NCBI RefSeq assembly: GCF_962719845.1
Contig: NZ_CAUIYF010000005.1
Location: 62,001 to 126,000 of the forward strand
Length of the DNA stretch: 64,000 nucleotides
Source of the DNA: Neisseria uirgultaei
GTDB taxonomy: Bacteria; Pseudomonadota; Gammaproteobacteria; Burkholderiales; Neisseriaceae
Direction of reading: 5' to 3'
Position 1 is the first letter of the stretch, and the number at the start of each line of letters is the position of its first letter. The translations under genes and the position numbers were made by a program. This document shows, in pieces, positions 26,692 through 34,390 of the stretch. Under the pieces are notes generated by a model. The model searched no databases. It saw only the letters and a list, made by a program, of their open reading frames with translations, and was not told where the DNA came from.

Positions 26692-28011
26692 CTATTTCAG
26701 GGCTTCCTTGTCCAACAAGGCGCGTATCAGCAGGCCGTGTCCGAACCTGCGGCTGTCGGACAATTCCAAATATCCGCCGTATTTTTTGGCAAGCGTGTCG
26801 GCGATGGACAGACCCAGCCCCGTCCCCTGCTGCTCCGTTCCCAAAATACGGTAAAACGGATCGAGGACACGGGCGCGTTCGGATTCGGGAATGCCGTTCC
26901 CGTTATCTTCCACCCACACGGCAAGATATTTCCCTTCGTCCGTGAAACCCAAATCTATCCTGCCTTCGGGCGGCGTATAACGTACCGCGTTGTCGGCAAA
27001 GGTTTTAATCAGCGTATAGATTTCCGTTTCGTCGGCAGACACTTCGACATCGCCTCCGACTGCCACACCGATGTCCTGACGTTTTTCCAAAGCCAGCGGC
27101 ATCAGTTCCTGCAACACTTGGCGGAAACGGCTTTGCAGACCGAATGTCGTTTTCGTCAGAGGGGTTTCGTCCGACTGCGAACGCGCCAGTACCAAAAGCT
27201 GCTCGAGCAGGTGTTTGTTGCGCCTGATGCTCTGCTGCAAAACGGCGGACTGCCGCGCCGCTTCGGGCGGCAGAGGCATATTGTTGAGCCGTTCCGCCTG
27301 AAGGGAAAGGGCGGTCATCGGCGTACGCAACTCGTGTGCCGCGTCGGCGACAAACCGCTGACGGTGGCGGATGTCTTCATCCGCACGTTTCAAAAGCAGG
27401 TTGATGGCGGTTACGAAACCTCTGATTTCACTGGGAATATTGTCCACGCTCAAAGCAGACAGGTCATTGATTCGGCGTTGTTCGAGACTTTGCGACAATT
27501 TGCGGACGGGGCGCATGGCTTTGTGCGTAATCCACACGGTCAGCAGTATCATCAGCAGCAGTGCCGCCAACAGGGGCAACACGCTTTGCCGTGCCGCATC
27601 CGCCGCCAAATCTTCACGGTATTCGTTTTCCTGCATGACGGCAATCCGTCCCTGTTCGGTCGTGCGGATATAGACGCGGTAATAATCGTCGTCCCCGTCC
27701 GCCTGAAGCGTGTGCAGACCGTCCGCCAGATGCGCGGGCAGGCTGACAACAGGGTCTTCCTGCTGCGGCATCTGCACGAAAATGCGCGTATCGCCGTCGC
27801 CCTCGGGCAAAGTTTCGGGTTGGGAATCGGGGGCGACGTACAATGCCGCCTGACGGAGCAGGTCGTCCTGCAACTCTTCCGTTTCGTGGAAGGTTTCGTA
27901 GTAGGAAAACATACCTGCAAGCATTGCCAGCGGAACAAACATCCAAATCAGGGCAAGGCTGATTCTGACCTGAAGCGAATGTTTTAAAATTTTAAAAAAA
28001 CGGTCCGGCAT
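26692..28011 (-). CDS. Sensor histidine kinase (QseC/PmrB-like)
   Basis: 439 aa. Two membrane segments (about 15-37 and 145-163) flank a periplasmic sensor of about 105 residues. HAMP-like linker, then HisKA with phospho-acceptor H226 in Ala-Ala-His-Glu-Leu-Arg-Thr-Pro, and a HATPase domain with Asp-Asn-Ala-Val-Arg-Tyr-Thr, Glu-Asp-Asn-Gly-Asn-Gly-Ile and Gly-Thr-Gly-Leu-Gly-Leu. Partner of the response regulator 12 bp upstream. The periplasmic part has Asp/Glu clusters (for example Asp-Gly-Asp-Asp-Asp near 105), as in cation or peptide sensors. The signal is not known to me. Confidence 0.88.
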   Translation of the reverse strand: MPDRFFKILKHSLQVRISLALIWMFVPLAMLAGMFSYYETFHETEELQDDLLRQAALYVAPDSQPETLPEGDGDTRIFVQMPQQEDPVVSLPAHLADGLHTLQADGDDDYYRVYIRTTEQGRIAVMQENEYREDLAADAARQSVLPLLAALLLMILLTVWITHKAMRPVRKLSQSLEQRRINDLSALSVDNIPSEIRGFVTAINLLLKRADEDIRHRQRFVADAAHELRTPMTALSLQAERLNNMPLPPEAARQSAVLQQSIRRNKHLLEQLLVLARSQSDETPLTKTTFGLQSRFRQVLQELMPLALEKRQDIGVAVGGDVEVSADETEIYTLIKTFADNAVRYTPPEGRIDLGFTDEGKYLAVWVEDNGNGIPESERARVLDPFYRILGTEQQGTGLGLSIADTLAKKYGGYLELSDSRRFGHGLLIRALLDKEALK

Positions 28012-28023
28012 CTTCGTTCCTAT

Positions 28024-28698
28024 TCAGACGGCATCTTGACGCGGCATCAGCCAGCCGACACCGCGCACATTTTGTATGCTTTCCTTACCCAGTTTCTTAC
28101 GCAGCGCGTGAATCAGAAAATCCACCGCATTGCTTTCGACTTCCTCACCCCAACCGTAAACCTTGTCCTCCAAATCCGAGCGCGACAGAATGACACCCGG
28201 CCTCGCCAACAAAGCCTGCAATACCGAAAACTCCTTATTGCTCAACGCAACCTGCCGCCCTTCGGCAACAATTTCCGCCTGATACGTTGCCGGATTCAGC
28301 GAAATCACGCCGTTGGACAGGCAAACCCGTCCCTGACCGCCGCCGCGCCGCAACACCGCCCGCATCCGCGCCTTAAGCTCCGCCATATCGAACGGCTTGA
28401 CGATATAGTCGTCCGCACCGCCGTCCAAACCGTTCAGACGGCTGTACAAATCATCCCGCGCCGTAACGATCAGCACGGGGACGGTACAGCCTGTCGCGCG
28501 TATTTCCGACAAAACATCCAAACCGTCCCGCACCGGCAAACCCAAATCCAGCAGCATCAAGTCATAAGGCCGGGCAGCGGCCGCCGCCGCAACCTGCGCG
28601 CCGTTTTTGACCCAATCCACCGCATAGCCGCCGTCTTTCAAACTTGCCGACACCGCTTCCGCAATCATCGCATCGTCTTCCACCAGCAAAACACGCAT
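28024..28698 (-). CDS. OmpR-family response regulator (QseB/PmrA-like)
   Basis: 224 aa from the ATG at 28698, preceded by AGGGAAAG. A TTG five codons upstream is not needed. Receiver domain with Glu-Asp-Asp near the start, phospho-acceptor D51 and Lys in Ile-Val-Lys-Pro-Phe; C-terminal winged helix with Gly-Tyr-... Arg-Gly-Val-Gly-Trp-Leu. Closest in style to QseB/PmrA. I considered the MisR name and did not use it, because MisR is CpxR-like. Confidence 0.9.
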   Translation of the reverse strand: MRVLLVEDDAMIAEAVSASLKDGGYAVDWVKNGAQVAAAAAARPYDLMLLDLGLPVRDGLDVLSEIRATGCTVPVLIVTARDDLYSRLNGLDGGADDYIVKPFDMAELKARMRAVLRRGGGQGRVCLSNGVISLNPATYQAEIVAEGRQVALSNKEFSVLQALLARPGVILSRSDLEDKVYGWGEEVESNAVDFLIHALRKKLGKESIQNVRGVGWLMPRQDAV

Positions 28699-28766
28699 CA
28701 ACTTTCCCTTCAAAATAAACCGTGCCTATTCTAACACCCCAAAATTAGCCGCAATTTAGCGGCAAC

Positions 28767-28799
28767 AAAAAACCGCAGAACCAAGATTCTGCGGTTTTT
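28767..28799. terminator. Rho-independent terminator
   Basis: AAAACCGCAGAA pairs with TTCTGCGGTTTT around a short loop, downstream of the FMN reductase gene (minus strand). Confidence 0.85.
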
Positions 28800-28812
28800 G
28801 ACCGTTTCCAAC

Positions 28813-29379
28813 CTATTTTGCGTGTTTCTCCACCAGAGAGACAAACTGATTAATATATGACTGAACAAAATCCCTCGCCGAGTCGATTAATTTGCCTTTT
28901 TCATCAAACAGCGTCGGCGAATTGCCCAAAAACACTTCCGGCTGTCCGGTTACGGGCATATCGAAATAAGACAGGGCAAGGCGCAGGTTTTTTTGCGAAC
29001 TGTACCCGCCCATCTTGCCGACGGAATGGCTGATGATGCCGGCAGGTTTGTTTTTCCACGCCACATCGGCATTCGGTTTCGAGCCGATGTCCACCGCATT
29101 TTTCAAACAGGCGGGAATGGTGCGGTTGTTTTCGGACGTAACGAACAAAATGCCGTCTGAAGCCTTAATCGTTTCGCGGAAAGCCGTGTAACTTTCGGGC
29201 AGCGGCACATCTTCCACCGCAGGGTCGTCATAATCGAAATTGTAAAGCGGCAGATGTCCGATTTCGACGATTTCCGCCTGCCAGCCTTCGGGAAACATCT
29301 CCGCCGCATTCAATGCCACTTTGCGTGCAAACGAAGCACGGCGCAGGCTGCCCACCAAAATACTGATTTTCTTAGCCAC
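28813..29379 (-). CDS. NAD(P)H-dependent FMN reductase
   Basis: 188 aa. I chose the GTG at 29379 because AGGAGG sits 7 bases before it; the ATG two codons upstream is too close to that site. Flavodoxin-like fold with the phosphate loop Gly-Ser-Leu-Arg-Arg-Ala-Ser-Phe and the FMN site Ser-Glu-Asn-Asn-Arg-Thr-Ile-Pro and Ser-Val-Gly-Lys-Met-Gly-Gly. Family members (SsuE/ArsH-like) reduce free flavin or quinones. A probable Fur box upstream suggests a link to iron reduction. Confidence 0.87.
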   Translation of the reverse strand: MAKKISILVGSLRRASFARKVALNAAEMFPEGWQAEIVEIGHLPLYNFDYDDPAVEDVPLPESYTAFRETIKASDGILFVTSENNRTIPACLKNAVDIGSKPNADVAWKNKPAGIISHSVGKMGGYSSQKNLRLALSYFDMPVTGQPEVFLGNSPTLFDEKGKLIDSARDFVQSYINQFVSLVEKHAK

Positions 29380-29423
29380 AATCATTCCTCCTGAATATTA
29401 AGTTTGTGCGTTTCAATCATTTT

Positions 29424-29443
29424 ATAATGATAACGATTATTAT
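29424..29443. promoter_or_regulatory. Probable Fur box between the FMN reductase gene and dacB
   Basis: ATAATGATAACGATTATTAT matches the 19-bp Fur consensus (GATAATGATAATCATTATC) at about 15 positions and is a near-perfect inverted repeat. It lies 45 bp upstream of the FMN reductase start and 100 bp upstream of divergent dacB, so it could control either. Confidence 0.65.
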
Positions 29444-29543
29444 ATATGTGATTTCCCCTGCAAACAAGCCGGCCCGCCGCCACGGCGTTCCCACTTATCT
29501 GGCTTTGCCTTATAATTGCTTTTTTTATGTAACAGATTCACCT

Positions 29544-30953
29544 ATGAATTTCCCCAAAACAGCGGCCTCCCTGCTGCTGCTTCTCGCCTCCCTCGCCGCA
29601 CACGCGCTCGATACGGGGCGCATTCCGCAAAACGAAATCGCCGTATATGTCCAAGAACTCGGCAGCGGCAGGGTCGTCATCGACCACCGCGCGGATGTCC
29701 CCGTCAATCCCGCGTCCACGATGAAACTCGTTACCGCGTTTGCCGCCTTCAAAACCTTCGGCAGCAATTACCGCTGGGCGACCGAGTTTAAAAGCAACGG
29801 CAAAGTGAGTAACGGCACGCTGGATGGCGATTTGTATTGGGCAGGCAGCGGCGACCCCGTTTTCAATCAGGAAAACCTGCTTGACGTTCAAAAACAGTTG
29901 CGCGACAAAGGCATACGCAATATCACGGGGCATCTGATGCTCGACCACAAGCTGTGGGGCGAAGTCGGCAGTCCCGACCATTTTGAAGCCGACGGCGGCT
30001 CGCCGTTTATGACTTCCCCCAATCCGACTATGCTGTCTGCCGGTATGGTTATGGTGCGCGCCGAACGCAATGCCGCCGGCAGTACCGACATCCTCACCGA
30101 TCCGCCTTTGCCGCATATTTTCACCCAAAACAACTTGAAAATTACCGCCTCCCAAGCTGCCTGCCCTTCGGTCAAAAAACTGATGCGCGCATCTTTTTCG
30201 GACAATACGCTGAAATTGCGCGGCAATATTCCCGAAAGCTGTTTGGGCAAGCCTGTCGGTGTCCGGATGTTCGCGCTTGACGAACTGATCCGGCAAAGTT
30301 TTACCAACCACTGGCTGCTGGGCGGCGGACGGATTTCAGACGGCATCGGCATAGCCGACACACCGGAAGGCGCGCAGACGCTTGCCGTTGCACACGCCAA
30401 ACCGATGAAGGAAATTTTGACAGACATGAACAAGCGTTCGGACAATCTGATTGCGCGTTCCGTCTTCCTCAAACTCGGCGGCAACGGCAAACTGCCCGCC
30501 GTTTCCGAACAGGCGGCGTCTGCCGTCCGGCGCGAACTTGCCGTATCGGGCATCGATGTTGCGGATTTGGTTTTGGAAAACGGTTCGGGTCTGTCCAGAA
30601 AAGAAAGGGTAACAGCGAGAATGATGGCGCAAATGTTGGAAACGGCTTATTTCAGCCCGTTTGCACAAGATTTCATCGACACACTACCCATCGCCGGCAC
30701 AGACGGAACTTTGCGCAACCGCTTCAAACAAAGCGGCGGGCTGCTGCGTCTGAAAACCGGCACGCTCAACAATGTCCGCGCATTGGCAGGCTACTGGCTG
30801 GGCGACAAACCGATGGTCGTCGTCGTCGTCATCAACAGCGGGCGCGCCGTTTCCCTGCTGCCTGATTTGGACAACTTCGTTGCCAAAAACATCATCTCCG
30901 GCGGCGACGGCTGGCTGGATGCGAAACTGATGTGCAAAGAACGCCACGCCTGA
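29544..30953 (+). CDS. dacB: D-alanyl-D-alanine carboxypeptidase/endopeptidase (PBP3)
   Basis: 469 aa from the ATG at 29544, signal peptide to about residue 21 (Ala-His-Ala). Class C low-molecular-mass PBP trimming peptidoglycan side chains in the periplasm. Active-site Ser-Thr-Met-Lys (S58, K61), Ser-Asp-Asn and Lys-Thr-Gly are all present. It is not clustered with other wall genes. A degenerate Correia remnant and a long DUS stem-loop follow. Confidence 0.93.
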   Translation: MNFPKTAASLLLLLASLAAHALDTGRIPQNEIAVYVQELGSGRVVIDHRADVPVNPASTMKLVTAFAAFKTFGSNYRWATEFKSNGKVSNGTLDGDLYWAGSGDPVFNQENLLDVQKQLRDKGIRNITGHLMLDHKLWGEVGSPDHFEADGGSPFMTSPNPTMLSAGMVMVRAERNAAGSTDILTDPPLPHIFTQNNLKITASQAACPSVKKLMRASFSDNTLKLRGNIPESCLGKPVGVRMFALDELIRQSFTNHWLLGGGRISDGIGIADTPEGAQTLAVAHAKPMKEILTDMNKRSDNLIARSVFLKLGGNGKLPAVSEQAASAVRRELAVSGIDVADLVLENGSGLSRKERVTARMMAQMLETAYFSPFAQDFIDTLPIAGTDGTLRNRFKQSGGLLRLKTGTLNNVRALAGYWLGDKPMVVVVVINSGRAVSLLPDLDNFVAKNIISGGDGWLDAKLMCKERHA

Positions 30954-30964
30954 ACGGACAAAAA

Positions 30965-31045
30965 TATAGTGAATTAACAGGTTACCGCATTGCCGTACAG
31001 TTTGCAGTTTCACCGCCTTGTTCCGATTTCTGCCGACCCACGATA
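30965..31045. repeat. Degenerate Correia remnant (81 bp)
   Basis: Starts TATAGTGAATTAAC and ends CCCACGATA, with recognisable internal pieces (ACCGCATTGCCGTACAG, CGCCTTGTTCCGATTT), but with deletions and many substitutions. It is an old, decayed copy. Confidence 0.65.
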
Positions 31046-31108
31046 AAATGCCGTCTGGACTTGACTGCACCCTATAAGTTGGGGCAGTGCAAGTTCAGAC
31101 GGCATTTT
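31044..31108. terminator. Long stem-loop built on a DUS pair
   Basis: The left arm AAAATGCCGTCTGGACTTG and a right arm ending CAAGTTCAGACGGCATTTTT pair over about 25 bp, with one DUS copy carrying an A-to-G change. It lies between convergent dacB and the decayed MmcQ gene. Confidence 0.75.
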
Positions 31109-31459
31109 TATTTTTCCATCAAATCGTAGCCCCAATCCAACAGCATCAATATTTCATCCGTTTCCGCACCATAATCCAACACGATACCGACCCAATGCTG
31201 CTTGTTTATATGGTAATTTTCTCCCCACCTCAAAACGGAAACCATATCAGGATTACTCTTCACATTAATGGATGTTACCCCTCCATCCCCTGCAAACCCA
31301 AACGGCTTTTGGCAATCCTCCCGATTAGTGCATACCATTTCCCCCTATTCCCACCATGCCTCAACACGGCAGAATCGGGATATTTTATAAGAACCGTGCC
31401 GCATTGCTTCTCTGCGTATTCTAAAATCCGCCTTGATTGGGTAACAACTTTCCCTCCAT
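31108..31459 (-). pseudogene. MmcQ/YjbR-family gene, frameshifted
   Basis: One frame reads Glu-Tyr-Ala-Glu-Lys-Gln-Cys-Gly ... Leu-Arg-His-Gly-Gly-Asn-Arg-Gly-Lys-Trp-Tyr-Ala-Leu-Ile ... Leu-Gly-Leu-Gln-Gly, then hits a stop at 31275-31277. The other frame continues Asp-Gly-Gly-Val-Thr-Ser-Ile-Asn-Val-Lys ... Lys-Gln-His-Trp-Val-Gly-Ile-Val-Leu-Asp to a stop at 31108. Joined at the G4 run (31287-31290) they give a near-complete MmcQ/YjbR (CyaY-fold DNA-binding) protein, so one G is missing. The original start is also unclear. Family function is unknown. Confidence 0.75.
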
Positions 31460-31492
31460 AAAAGAATGCCGTACCGGATTCTCTGACAAAAA

Positions 31493-31526
31493 CAAAACCC
31501 TCTAAGAAAATACTTAGAGGGTTTTG
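31493..31526 (-). terminator. Terminator after tRNA-Asn
   Basis: AAAACCCTCTAAG pairs with CTTAGAGGGTTTT around an 8-base AT-rich loop. On the minus strand it follows the tRNA 3' end by 5 bases. Confidence 0.88.
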
Positions 31527-31531
31527 GAATT

Positions 31532-31607
31532 TGGCTCCCCGACCTGGGCTCGAACCAGGGACCTGCGGATTAACAGTCCGTCGCTCTACCGACTGAGCTA
31601 TCGGGGA
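31532..31607 (-). tRNA. tRNA-Asn(GTT)
   Basis: 76 nt on the minus strand. The acceptor TCCCCGA pairs with TCGGGGA, the 3' CCA is encoded, the anticodon loop CTGTTAA gives GTT, and the T arm has GGTTCGAGCCC. Confidence 0.97.
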
Positions 31608-31699
31608 ATAAGCGCGAATAATAAAACAGAAATACCGAACGTGTCAATATAAATTTACAATCGATTGCACTTTATCTGCAAGCCCGCAATCTTTATATG

Positions 31700-32059
31700 T
31701 TATATGGCTTCCGCAATATGCCTTGCCGCTCGTTTGGCATCCAATAGGATTAAACCAAGTTTGCCGGTTTCTTTTGCCATCAGCACCAACACGGCATCTT
31801 TACCCGCCTGACTTAAAAGGATATAGCCTGATTTTCCTTTAATCATCACTTGTTCCAATTCCCCGCAGGCGAGTTCTTGCACCGAACGGCTGCCTAAAGC
31901 AAGCAAAGTAGCAGAAATCGCCCCTACCCTGTCCGAATTCAAATGTGAAGGAAGCATTGTCGCCATCGGCAATCCGTCGGTTGAGATAACGGCAGATGCG
32001 ACAATATCCGGAGATGTGTTGTTCAAGTCTTCCAAAACCGAAATTAATAATTGCTGCAT
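31700..32059 (-). CDS. Roadblock/LC7-domain protein
   Basis: 119 aa from the ATG at 32059 (AGGAGGG upstream). A single roadblock/LC7 domain, as in MglB and the actinobacterial CvnB. It has Ala-Ser-Ala-Val-Ile-Ser-Thr-Asp-Gly-Leu-Pro-Met-Ala, Glu-Gln-Val-Met-Ile-Lys-Gly-Lys-Ser-Gly-Tyr and Leu-Gly-Leu-Ile-Leu-Leu-Asp-Ala. Such proteins dimerise and act as GTPase-activating or scaffold partners of small Ras-like GTPases. It is the last gene of the five-gene operon with the GTPase. Confidence 0.88.
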   Translation of the reverse strand: MQQLLISVLEDLNNTSPDIVASAVISTDGLPMATMLPSHLNSDRVGAISATLLALGSRSVQELACGELEQVMIKGKSGYILLSQAGKDAVLVLMAKETGKLGLILLDAKRAARHIAEAI

Positions 32060-32079
32060 AAACCCTCCTATCCCAAGTT

Positions 32080-32724
32080 TTACACACGGTTGCTGTAACG
32101 GCGGTATAAAATCCTGACCAAAGTAACAAATGCCTCTTTGCTCAAGTCCGGAATACCGCCGATGACCAAAATAAATTTGGTTGAACCGATATACAATGGG
32201 AAAAATGTCAATTCGCTCTGACCAGAAGGGTCGCAAACGCCCCAAGCGTTATTGTTGATATACAGGTTGTTCTTAATCAGCAGCCGGTGTTTCTTTTCCA
32301 TCTGTGCAACTTCTGCCGCCAGCAACCCCAACTCTTCAGCCGCCTCATGATGGAAATTGGCATTGGCAAGATACAGGCCGTTCCGATCGACCAATAATGC
32401 CTTACCACTGCCGGACAACTGCTCCATCAACAGCGGCAATTGCTCGTCCGACAGATTGATGCCGTCTGAATGACCGTTTTCATCGCCATAAAGGAATTCG
32501 AGTTTTTGCAAACGATACAACAGGTTCAAAGCGGTATCGATGTCGGCGGTGTCCGCCCAGGCGAGCAGCTTCTCACTGCTGACCACTTCGTCCGCATCCG
32601 CTTTCAACAGGCTGTGCAACAAGGTTTTACCGGCACTGGGGGTATCGCTGGATACGGCATAAAATGCACCGGCAGGAGTCAGGCGGGGATATAAATTTGC
32701 TTGTAGTGAAAGTGTTGATTCCAT
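32080..32724 (-). CDS. Protein with N-terminal helical and C-terminal roadblock-like region
   Basis: 214 aa from the ATG at 32724. The N-terminal 85 residues look like a small helical (winged-helix or PATAN-like) domain. The C-terminal part (Ala-Leu-Leu-Val-Asp-Arg-Asn-Gly-Leu-Tyr-Leu-Ala-Asn near residue 113, then Phe-Ile-Leu-Val-Ile-Gly-Gly) has the sheet-helix pattern of a second, diverged roadblock/LC7 domain. This is inference from pattern. An in-frame DUS lies near 32460. One base separates it from the GTPase gene, so the two are coupled. Confidence 0.72.
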   Translation of the reverse strand: MESTLSLQANLYPRLTPAGAFYAVSSDTPSAGKTLLHSLLKADADEVVSSEKLLAWADTADIDTALNLLYRLQKLEFLYGDENGHSDGINLSDEQLPLLMEQLSGSGKALLVDRNGLYLANANFHHEAAEELGLLAAEVAQMEKKHRLLIKNNLYINNNAWGVCDPSGQSELTFFPLYIGSTKFILVIGGIPDLSKEAFVTLVRILYRRYSNRV

Positions 32725-32725
32725 A

Positions 32726-33262
32726 TTAAACCTCCAGTCCCGGATCAATAGAAAATAACATTGCGCTAACCAATTGCTTTACGTCATCTTCCTTACGGGC
32801 ATCAATTTCAAAAACCGGAACATTAAGATTATGTTTTGCAAGATATTTGTGATACACGTCGATACCGGGCTGAGAGCGTATATCCATCTTGGTAATACCG
32901 ACAACGACGGGTGCCTTCTCCAGCAGCCCTCGAAACGAATGCAAAAAGAATTCCAAATCTTTCAATGGGTTGGTTCTGGCATTATCTAAAAGCAAGACCA
33001 AACCCATACTGCCTTGGCTTAAGATTTCCCACATAAAGTTGAACCGTTCCTGACCGGGCGTACCATATAAATGGACTTTGGTATCCTCATCCAAGCTGAT
33101 GACCCCGTAGTCCATCGCCACTGTCGTATTCCTTTTCCTATCCAAAGTCATATCGGATGCGGAAGCATCGGTCTGGACGGGTGCTTCATCCGAAATAGCC
33201 GCAATGGCGGTGGTTTTCCCTACGCCGACAGGTCCTGTGAAAATAATTTTATTTTCTCTCAT
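32726..33262 (-). CDS. Small Ras-like GTPase (MglA/CvnD-like)
   Basis: 178 aa. Walker A Gly-Pro-Val-Gly-Val-Gly-Lys-Thr-Thr at residues 10-18, switch region with Asn-Thr-Thr-Val-Ala-Met-Asp-Tyr-Gly, G3 as Leu-Tyr-Gly-Thr-Pro-Gly-Gln-Glu-Arg-Phe (the usual Asp is Gly), and G4 as Thr-Lys-Met-Asp. The Thr-Thr-Val-Ala-Met-Asp-(Phe/Tyr)-Gly and Gly-Thr-Pro-Gly-Gln pair are hallmarks of the bacterial MglA/CvnD branch of small GTPases. It is encoded between roadblock-type and receiver-type genes. Confidence 0.9.
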   Translation of the reverse strand: MRENKIIFTGPVGVGKTTAIAAISDEAPVQTDASASDMTLDRKRNTTVAMDYGVISLDEDTKVHLYGTPGQERFNFMWEILSQGSMGLVLLLDNARTNPLKDLEFFLHSFRGLLEKAPVVVGITKMDIRSQPGIDVYHKYLAKHNLNVPVFEIDARKEDDVKQLVSAMLFSIDPGLEV

Positions 33263-33273
33263 CTCTCTGCCTC

Positions 33274-34371
33274 TTAGCTGCCCAACAGTTTTTTCATCAG
33301 CCTTTGAAGAAGGCCGCGCGGCTGGGATTGGGATGGTGTCGTGATTTTTTCCGCTTTTTTCACCATTTCACTATCAGAGGCAGAATCGGCCCCGATATTT
33401 ATTTTATCCGCCATATCGGAGTATGCCTGTTGTGAAACCGTTTTTAAATCTACCGACAAAAACCCGGTTATATAGGTTGCTGCAAGATAATTCAGAATAT
33501 CATTGAGGTTTAAAGGCATCACTTTATACAACACATTAAGGTTGACGGATGCCTTGGTCAGAAATGCCGACAAGCGTATCGATCCCGGCACATTTGCCAA
33601 CCGGGTCAGGTTCGGCCAAGATTTCAACGTAAACGGAGTATCGGGAGAAATCGGATAAATCAACCTGCCCTGCGCCGTCCAAATGGAAAACTGCCACATA
33701 CAGGACATAATGCCTACTTTAGCCTTTTCGCGCCATTGCGGGTTATCGGGAACAGTCTTGCAACAGACCTGCAAATTTTCGTCTTTGCACAATTCTTCGA
33801 GTTTTTGCACACTTTCTGTCAGCAAAACCCGTTGTATCGAGGGGAAAACAATAAGGACCGGCTTATTTCCATGCAAGATAGCGATGTCCCGCCTGTTCTT
33901 TTCCGCAAACCGCAACGCCCCCAATAATCCTTTATTCGGGTTAAACCGGCGTATCGTAACCGTACGCTGCACATTCCCGTTGTTTTTCGCTGACCGGTCT
34001 GCGGGTGCAATAAACGATTTCCCATAAACATTCTCGCCCTGCAACAACTTGCGGAGCATAGGAAACAATGTTTCAAACCGAATCGGTTTGGGCAGGTAGG
34101 GAACTTCAGAATCGGGAACTTTCTCCGAACAGACGGCGACGGGTATATCCTTATAACGCTCGGCAAGCTCTTTCCAAAGTTCAAAACCGCCCTCGGCATC
34201 GGTATCTGCCAAAACCAAATCGGGCACGGCACTGCCGTCTGAAGGGGATACTGTTTCATAACGGGTGGTATTGTGCATTTTGAATGCCATTTTGAAAACG
34301 GATTCCTGCTGCGCCGTCATCCCCGCCAACATTACGCGTACTGTTTTAATTTTCGGCAGTTGAACTTCCAT
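33274..34371 (-). CDS. Receiver-like domain protein of unknown function
   Basis: 365 aa. Residues 10-112 look like a diverged response-regulator receiver: Val-Arg-Val-Met-Leu-Ala, Leu-Val-Leu-Ala-Asp-Thr-Asp in the phospho-acceptor strand, and Leu-Pro-Lys-Pro-Ile as the Lys loop. The rest has no DNA-binding or enzymatic signature that I can see, and it ends in a basic tail (Arg-Leu-Met-Lys-Lys-Leu). No membrane segment. Spacing to the GTPase gene is 11 bp. The receiver assignment is inference. Confidence 0.65.
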   Translation of the reverse strand: MEVQLPKIKTVRVMLAGMTAQQESVFKMAFKMHNTTRYETVSPSDGSAVPDLVLADTDAEGGFELWKELAERYKDIPVAVCSEKVPDSEVPYLPKPIRFETLFPMLRKLLQGENVYGKSFIAPADRSAKNNGNVQRTVTIRRFNPNKGLLGALRFAEKNRRDIAILHGNKPVLIVFPSIQRVLLTESVQKLEELCKDENLQVCCKTVPDNPQWREKAKVGIMSCMWQFSIWTAQGRLIYPISPDTPFTLKSWPNLTRLANVPGSIRLSAFLTKASVNLNVLYKVMPLNLNDILNYLAATYITGFLSVDLKTVSQQAYSDMADKINIGADSASDSEMVKKAEKITTPSQSQPRGLLQRLMKKLLGS

Positions 34372-34390
34372 TTTTATTTTCCGTACCGTT

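Noticed and set aside
26692..28698. Naming the two-component system MisRS
   Set aside because: MisR/MisS are CpxR/CpxA-like in my recollection. This pair is QseBC/PmrAB-like, so I left the symbol empty.
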